Origin: Dicyema japonicum
Lineage: Eukaryota; Dicyemida; Rhombozoa; Dicyemidae
Assembly: GCA_011109175.1 (NCBI GenBank)
Contig: RDEW01000009.1
Location: 1,291,652-1,355,651 of the forward strand
Reading direction: 5' to 3'
Length of the DNA: 64,000 nucleotides
The notes below the pieces were generated by a model. It was given only the letters and a program-made list of their open reading frames with translations. It did not search any database and had not been told where the DNA came from. This document shows, one piece after another, positions 58,561 to 64,000 of this stretch. How positions within the stretch are numbered: the stretch's first letter is position 1; every line of letters starts with the position of its first letter. A program made the position numbers and the translations under genes.

Positions 58561-59689
58561 TGTGACAAAAATTAAATAGATTTTTTAAATGGAAATAAAT
58601 AATTTATAGTTGTAAAAAATCCTAGGAATGATCTTTGATATGCATATGTGTTTCTCGCGGGTTGTTTGAAATGTTTTAGACAAATATGAGAAAAAATCAA
58701 CTTGTTAAGTTGGGTTATGGAAAATCGGAAACCATTGCGTACAAAAAACACTTTACTCTCTATACATTGAGCCATGCATTTCATATTTATGTGCCTCATT
58801 TGGACCTTAAATCTCTTTGACTAATGATCAGAAAATAGTGGCTATACAAAAAGGGCTTTTAGAGTGACATAGAAGTGGTCTACGGACAAAAGAACATGAT
58901 GTCGACAACCTTTGAGATTCTATTCCGAAGGAATAACGTATAGGCCTGATCAAACGTGATCAGCAGAAAACCTGACCCAACGAGTTTTTGTAGGATGGAG
59001 GTAGAGCATCGAGCCAAGTTGAGAGTCTGGATTAAATTTTTCGAGATTACTTAGTTTGTTTTTTCGGTTTAACACTGGAATTTAAAAAAAAACAAAAACT
59101 GCCTTTCATGGTTGGCCTATGCAGAAAGATTTCTCGTACCCGTGCTAATGTTATCTCGTCCACTAGTCATTTCATGGACCCTTGAAGTACTCCGTCGAAA
59201 GATATCTTCGTTATAAATTAATCTAGGGTCGAATCCGTGCAACCATCACTTTCTTCAAATGGACCGCGCAAACCGAGTTTCGACGCCTACAGTATTTTGT
59301 AGCAAGCATCTGCCACTACATCACAACCAGCGTCCTGTCACTCCCCACGCCAGAAAGAGCCCCCTGACAGCATCAAATGGTGAAATATTTCTTGTTATAC
59401 GGAATTTCGCCCCCAGTAGCAGTGGCTGGCTCAACTGACGCGCGTGGTGCCATGTGGCGCTTCGTGGCTAATTGGTTGGAGTTTCTGTTTGTTCGTCTGT
59501 TCCTCCTCTCTCTTCCTATTAAAGTGGCATCATGTGATCCACCTGTGTAGGTGGCGCCCAGTGCTAGACTAGCACTAAAAAAGACCATTTGCTCTCCCCC
59601 ACTCCACTGGAGGGGTTTCCACAACTGCAAGTATTGGACGTCGATTCCTGATGGACTCTGTTTCTGTAGTAGTGGAAACTGGGTACACT
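58561..59689. other. No recognised gene; GC-richer block 59230-59680
   Basis: 59230-59680 is noticeably richer in G+C than its surroundings and holds overlapping open frames on both strands, without a motif I can name. It runs into a LINE family C tail and may be the upstream part of that element. Confidence 0.4.
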
Positions 59690-59745
59690 TAACTATTTGT
59701 TTACTTTTACTTCTTTCTCGGTGTTTCCGGGGTTGTTTAAATAAA
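59690..59745 (+). mobile_element. LINE family C 3' tail
   Basis: CTTCTTTCTCGGTGTTTCCG followed by GGGTTGTTTAAATAAAG matches the minus-strand end at 29805-29870. Confidence 0.55.
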
Positions 59746-59859
59746 GTAAAAAAGGGAATGAGACCTGGTCATCTGATAGACCTGACTTCTTTATCAGTAA
59801 GAGATCAAGTACCTCAATTATAAACCGAATTCTGTATGGAGTACTTCCCGAAGTGGTCC

Positions 59860-60315
59860 GCCACGTCCTGTTCTTCACCAATCTGATCACATTCGATAAA
59901 AGGTATCCGAAGTACGCCAAATTGCAATCGGGTTTGTCCTCAGGAGGCTGGCTGCCAAGACTACCTCCCGATCAAAGACCAAGGGTCAAATCAAACTAAC
60001 TAATACATTGATCCTGACACATTTCAGCATAACCTTCATCCAAGAACAATGATCCAGAAATCCTTTTCCTAAGGTCAAATCCTACATGTACCCAACGCTT
60101 GATTTGTTCAGTACTTGGGGTTACAAATGCCCCCTGAGTCCATCACCTTAGCATGGTAGCGAGAATAAATAAGACAAAAATTTTCATCCACCATTAAACT
60201 AAATAGACATTCTGTTGAGTAGGATTACAACACCACTCCAAACTTCTAACATTTAACCACTTGGCTAACTGGAGTGAATAAAAAATATTTTTTAAGAAAT
60301 CCAAAATAAAATAAT
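59860..60315 (+). repeat. Dispersed repeat, probable LINE 3' end (copy 2)
   Basis: Matches 16500-16930 over about 430 bases and ends in an (AAT)n run at about 60308-60325. It lies directly upstream of the receptor gene starting at 60418. Confidence 0.75.
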
Positions 60316-60417
60316 AATAATAATAAAAATATTAAAATTAATTTTTAAAGGTTTTTATTTATTTCAAAATTAATAAAATATTCAAATTAAAAAAATGACA
60401 AATATAGAAATAACAAA

Positions 60418-62453
60418 ATGTTACTATTAATTTTGTTAGTTCAATTTCAAAGCGTTATTTTAAAAAAAGTATAGATTTTTACAATAAAATAGAAAAAATA
60501 TGATGGCGAAGTTAGCACTTCACTATTAAGGATGACGAAGCCAAAAAATTGCCAGGAAATCCTCAAACGAGCAGCTCGTCCTTATTATAACAACTATGGG
60601 ATGCAACCAGTACTTGTGGAGGTCAAAGAGGGGGATGAAATAATACTTGGCTGTCACTACTGCGAGTACGAACTGACAAAAAATAGTAGGAAATTCGTAT
60701 ATTTGTAGTTCCTTGCCCACTTGGATTTCATCTTTACAAGAATCACTGCTATACAGTAGCAAACTCCGTCCCCTATGACAAAGCAGGGGAAGCATGCGTG
60801 ATGTTTGACGCTGATCCTGTTGTTCCCTCAGAAGACACTTTCCCCTACACCCAAGCAGATAGGGACATCTCATTTTGGTCGAAATATACGTTTCGGGGAA
60901 CATACGAGGACTGTAATAATTTTTATATAAAAAGATCCATGTTGTGTGTGGACAAACGGGAAGGAGACCTGCTACGATACATTTGAGGAGTGCTCACAGT
61001 TCAAGCACCACGTGTACTGCCAAAATGACGAAAAACCTCCATTATGTACATTTTGTGACCTATTCTAGTGTGGCACAAGTTCCCAACGAATAACAAATAT
61101 TACTATAGCGACGACCCCCAATCTTTTTGGGGTGATGTCGACTTTACTGGCGAAATTAGGATGGAATACATGCCTCCAGACGTCTACCACATTGATGGTC
61201 GATCATAATCTAATTTTCAGAAGAGAAAAATTTGCATGTAAAATTAAAAAGTGACGTCCACGAGGCATACTTTTGCTATCCAGGTCCTATCATTCCATAC
61301 CTCGTTTTGGATACTTTTCCAAATCCAATAAAAGTGGACTACGAAGAGGACGAGTTCTATGGAGTGACCAACATGAATTTGTACAAGGCTCTGTACATGG
61401 TGAGCATCTTATCCGATAACAAAGAGGTTTTATATTTGTTTTATGATAGCCTGAGATAAATTTGAATTCTACGTTAGAAAATGCTGAAAACTATATCCCT
61501 TTTGACTTTATGGTGGAAAGAACCATTTGGTCCCCTTGGAGTGCCTGTTCAACCTGTTATTTGTTCAGCAATCGAAGTCAATGTTACCAAAATTGTTATA
61601 ACTTAGTTAATTATTCCAATTTCCCATTCTTTGAATCGCCCTATCTTGCCTTGAATGACACTCACTGCGTAAGCTCAGAAAGCAACCACACTTATTTCTG
61701 TACTTTGAATAAATTCACAAATAGCCCCAAAAATCGAAAAGCCAGTAAAATATCGCGTGGGGCAGTGCTACTACGAAATTAGAAGAAAAAGCAGAGAACC
61801 GGGGAAGGAATTGATGGAAAATTTGATTGGAAAGAAAAAAATCCTCTGTAGGTCGTCCCTCCTCAACTTTTACTATGGAAAACAAATAAACTACAGAAAC
61901 TACCTGTACTACGAATTTGAGGACTGCAAAGAAAAGATGTGCCGAGTATTTTCAAATTTAAGTATTTTTAGCCAAAAATAAAGCCAGTGAAGCTTGACAT
62001 TTTGAATATGACTAAGAACATAACTAAATTACTCCGTTTCTTCCCACTTACAGCTACGCTGGTTGAGAAAAACGTGGGAGACGTCCTGTACCTTAAATGT
62101 CCCCACCAGGGACACAATGATAATGTCACGTGGAAGTTCAACAATATTCCTATAAACCCTGAAACCATAGCGATGGAGACAAATGGTTTATCTATGGCTA
62201 ATTGTAGAGCACGTGGTCATTAATAATTTGCAAATGCTTGTCATTTATGAAATTACTTACAACAACATCGGTATTTATTCATGTTCACTGAAAAATGGTA
62301 CAAGCCACAGTTTCAGAATTCAGGTTAGTGTTATGATTATTTGAGGTGAACATTCACCACTTTACTACTGCATTGCGACAATCTTTGGTTGTTGTGCTTT
62401 TTTTAATTGGAATCTCAGTCGTCTTCGGATTTGAATTCTATTTTTCTAAGTAA
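60418..62453 (+). CDS. FAM187-like Ig/TSR membrane protein with inserted C-type lectin domain
   Basis: Eleven exons give 600 residues. Introns: 60469-60492, 60686-60708, 60913-60934, 61046-61068, 61198-61220, 61427-61449, 61700-61724, 61946-61971, 62186-62207 and 62324-62345 (22-26 nt). Signal peptide MLLLILLVQFQSVIL. Ig1 begins VEVKEGDEIILGCHYC (~58-74) and resumes at LLWHKF (~186), ending HEAYFCYPG (~247). Between lies CPLGFHLYKNHCY...YDKAGEAC...CCVWTNGKETC...HHVYCQ (~83-178), a C-type lectin pattern. Next are a TSR-like RTIWSPWSACSTC (~322-334), YRVGQCYYEI, Ig2 with LYLKCPHQG, NVTWKF and GIYSCSL (~488-552), and a C-terminal membrane helix LVVVLFLIGISVVFGF with a five-residue tail. The Ig-TSR-Ig-TM order and CHC/WF/YFC spacing resemble vertebrate FAM187. 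Likely a cell-surface glycoprotein; ligand unknown. A poly(A) signal AATAAA follows near 62462. Confidence 0.8.
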
Positions 62454-62639
62454 TTTTGTAAAATAAATAAATTATTAATTTATTTATTTTTTAATATATT
62501 TTGTTCATTCTATATGCCGGTGTTTATCAATAAAATATATTTATTATGGGCTCTCATTCTGGATCAATGGTTAATCCTTTACTCACGGAAGCTGCGTTGC
62601 GGATATATAACAACCTTTTCATGATAGCCATAATATTTA

Positions 62640-62840
62640 TAGCTCCGCATAGGCAGGACACAAACTTTATTCAATTAAAGAACAGTTAAATGTAACTAAT
62701 CGTTAAACAAAGAAATGATCTTCACTTCTTTTTTTTCCTTTCTGGACTATCCAGTTCCGTAGTGAATATCCACTGATGACGGCGTCACTCGTCAAGCCTT
62801 TTTACCATCGTATATGCGTGGAATCTTCCATCTATATTTT
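62640..62840 (+). repeat. Element E copy
   Basis: CTCCGCATAGGCAGGACACA (inverted at 12935-12960), TAACTAATCGT, a T-rich run, then CCAGTTCCGTAGTGAA and GACGGCGTCACTCGTCAA shared with 14228-14290. It contains no hairpin. Confidence 0.7.
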
Positions 62841-63875
62841 ACAAGTTTAAATTGAGAACAAATAAAGTCAAATTTTAAGGTTAAAAATGTTTCCCCTAGC
62901 AATAACTAATTAGTATTTTTATTAAAAAAAATTGTTAAAGGTTTACCAGATTCTCTATATTTGGGATTTTTTACTAAAAGCAACTCAATGTCCCCTTTTT
63001 CGCAGATACTCAAATTATTCCGCTTCTTACTTATATGGTTAAGTAGACTAAATCCTTTCTCAACAAAATATGATGCCGGAAAACATATAAGAAAACTACA
63101 ACAACCCTGCCGCCAAGGAGTAGAGTAATGTATCCATTAGTATACCTCAGCTGAGTCGAACTTCGCACTTTACTAAAGAAACATTTCCTCGCAAATCGTC
63201 AGGGGAAACGCGTTCTCAATATGAGACAGCCAGGTAACGTTCTATTCCATTTGTGTTATTATTAATTTATATAAAATTTTCTTTCATGTGAGTTTTAAGC
63301 GTCGTTTGTTCGTCGTTTGTTGCATAAAAATTGTTATTTTTAGTCACAACTATTTTTTCTATTTTTCATAATCGCTAGACTCTTTTCAGAGGAGTTACAA
63401 GACAAGTGAGTTATTGATGATATTTACTCCCTGCATTACTTATTTCGGTCTTTCAACGTCGATAGCAATTTTTGTTATACAGGAAACATGAGAGTAACAG
63501 AAAATATGAGAGATAATCACTCTTGGCTGCTTCCTTGCGGCTTGAACTATTTGAAAGTGTTCTATTCCTTTTTTCTTACTCCTCCATACTCAAATATAAC
63601 AATCGGAGATTGAAGTTTTCTTTATTAAACTTTTCACCCTCCTATAGATGTCCTCCCACAATGGACCCAGAAAGTCCTTCTCTTACTCGCTCAATACCCT
63701 ATCCAGCTACTTCCAAAGGGCACTGTTAATCGCTGACTTTGAAGTTTTATGGAAGCTATATGTTAAAGTCTTGAATGTGACCTCAAGCATTTTTATTTTT
63801 ATTAAAAATACTAAACAAGAAAATATTAATTATTTTTTAATTTAAATTTGTAAATTTCAGGTGTTATTAATATCA
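62841..63875. other. No recognised gene
   Basis: AT-rich. Short frames near 63523-63845 have no motif. The sequence ends at the start of a new gene. Confidence 0.4.
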
Positions 63876-64000
63876 ATGGACTTGATAAAAAACCTGAAAA
63901 GTATGAAAAACCGAAAAACCTTCAAAGGTGAGGGACACCGTCTTACAGATGAACCTAAAAAACAGTCTAATAATCCAACCTCGGAAACTCACACAAATCC
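63876..64000 (+). CDS. 5' end of an unrecognised gene
   Basis: An ATG at 63876 opens MDLIKNLKSMKNRKTFK. Removing a 21-nt GTGAGG...ACAG intron at 63928-63948 continues DEPKKQSNNPTSETHTNP to the window edge without a stop. The Lys-rich, then Ser/Asn/Thr-rich sequence shows no family signature. The intron matches the size and signals of the other genes here, which is the main support. Confidence 0.5.
   Translation, partial: MDLIKNLKSMKNRKTFKGEGHRLTDEPKKQSNNPTSETHTN

Noticed and set aside
1-64000. Ciliate or nucleomorph origin, suggested by introns near 20 nt
   Set aside because: The genes include Orai, a 26/29-kDa proteinase, Ig/TSR/lectin receptors and LINEs typical of animals, and all three standard stops are used.

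Overview
The window is eukaryotic and animal: AT-rich, gene-sparse and crowded with degraded retroelements, but it carries clear metazoan genes: a TFIIH helicase (XPB/ERCC3), an Orai calcium channel, a papain-family protease of the 26/29-kDa type, a VWA3-like von Willebrand A protein, a CD2BP2/LIN1-like splicing protein and an Ig/TSR membrane protein resembling FAM187. The most telling feature is the introns. In every gene that can be aligned by eye to a known family, reading frame and motifs are restored by removing introns of about 21-27 nt (one possibly 33 nt), nearly all GT-AG. Introns this short in an animal are best known from dicyemid mesozoans, so a dicyemid or similarly reduced parasitic spiralian is my inference; it is not proven from the sequence.

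Layout. 1-9.1 kb is repeats: a LINE fragment, a 532-bp tandem duplication, a minisatellite, two tail-to-tail integrase elements and jockey-like LINE pieces. 9.2-10.1 kb (minus) holds Orai and a small zinc-ribbon-like ORF. 10.4-14.4 kb is short repeats, a hAT terminus and an R2-like LINE. 14.5-16.2 kb is the VWA3-like gene. 16.4-26.7 kb is mostly LINEs, a 959-bp foldback element with an 8-bp target duplication, and a tRNA-Arg(CCT)-like gene. 27.3-32.8 kb has the protease and XPB on the plus strand. 33.3-33.8 kb (minus) has an unrecognised gene. 34-56 kb is repeats, long featureless AT-rich stretches, a 975-bp gap, a broken C-type lectin gene and several short tandem duplications, two of them meeting at a single N. 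56.9-57.6 kb (minus) is the CD2BP2-like gene. 60.4-62.5 kb is an 11-exon FAM187-like receptor whose first Ig domain appears to be interrupted by a C-type lectin domain. A further gene begins at 63.9 kb and runs off the window.

Four LINE groups can be told apart. Family A has an APE-type endonuclease, a reverse transcriptase with a YADDVD motif and a GRPR-type tail. Family B is R2-like, with a restriction-like endonuclease tail. Family C is jockey-like, with a (TAA)n tail. Family D belongs to a widespread class with LGT-LD and VWD motifs. Only one copy (24.2-25.4 kb) keeps a long open frame. The host genes are unrelated single genes (transcription and repair, calcium entry, secreted protease, splicing, cell surface); nothing suggests an operon. 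All exon joins are my reading from conserved motifs and splice signals and have not been checked against transcripts.
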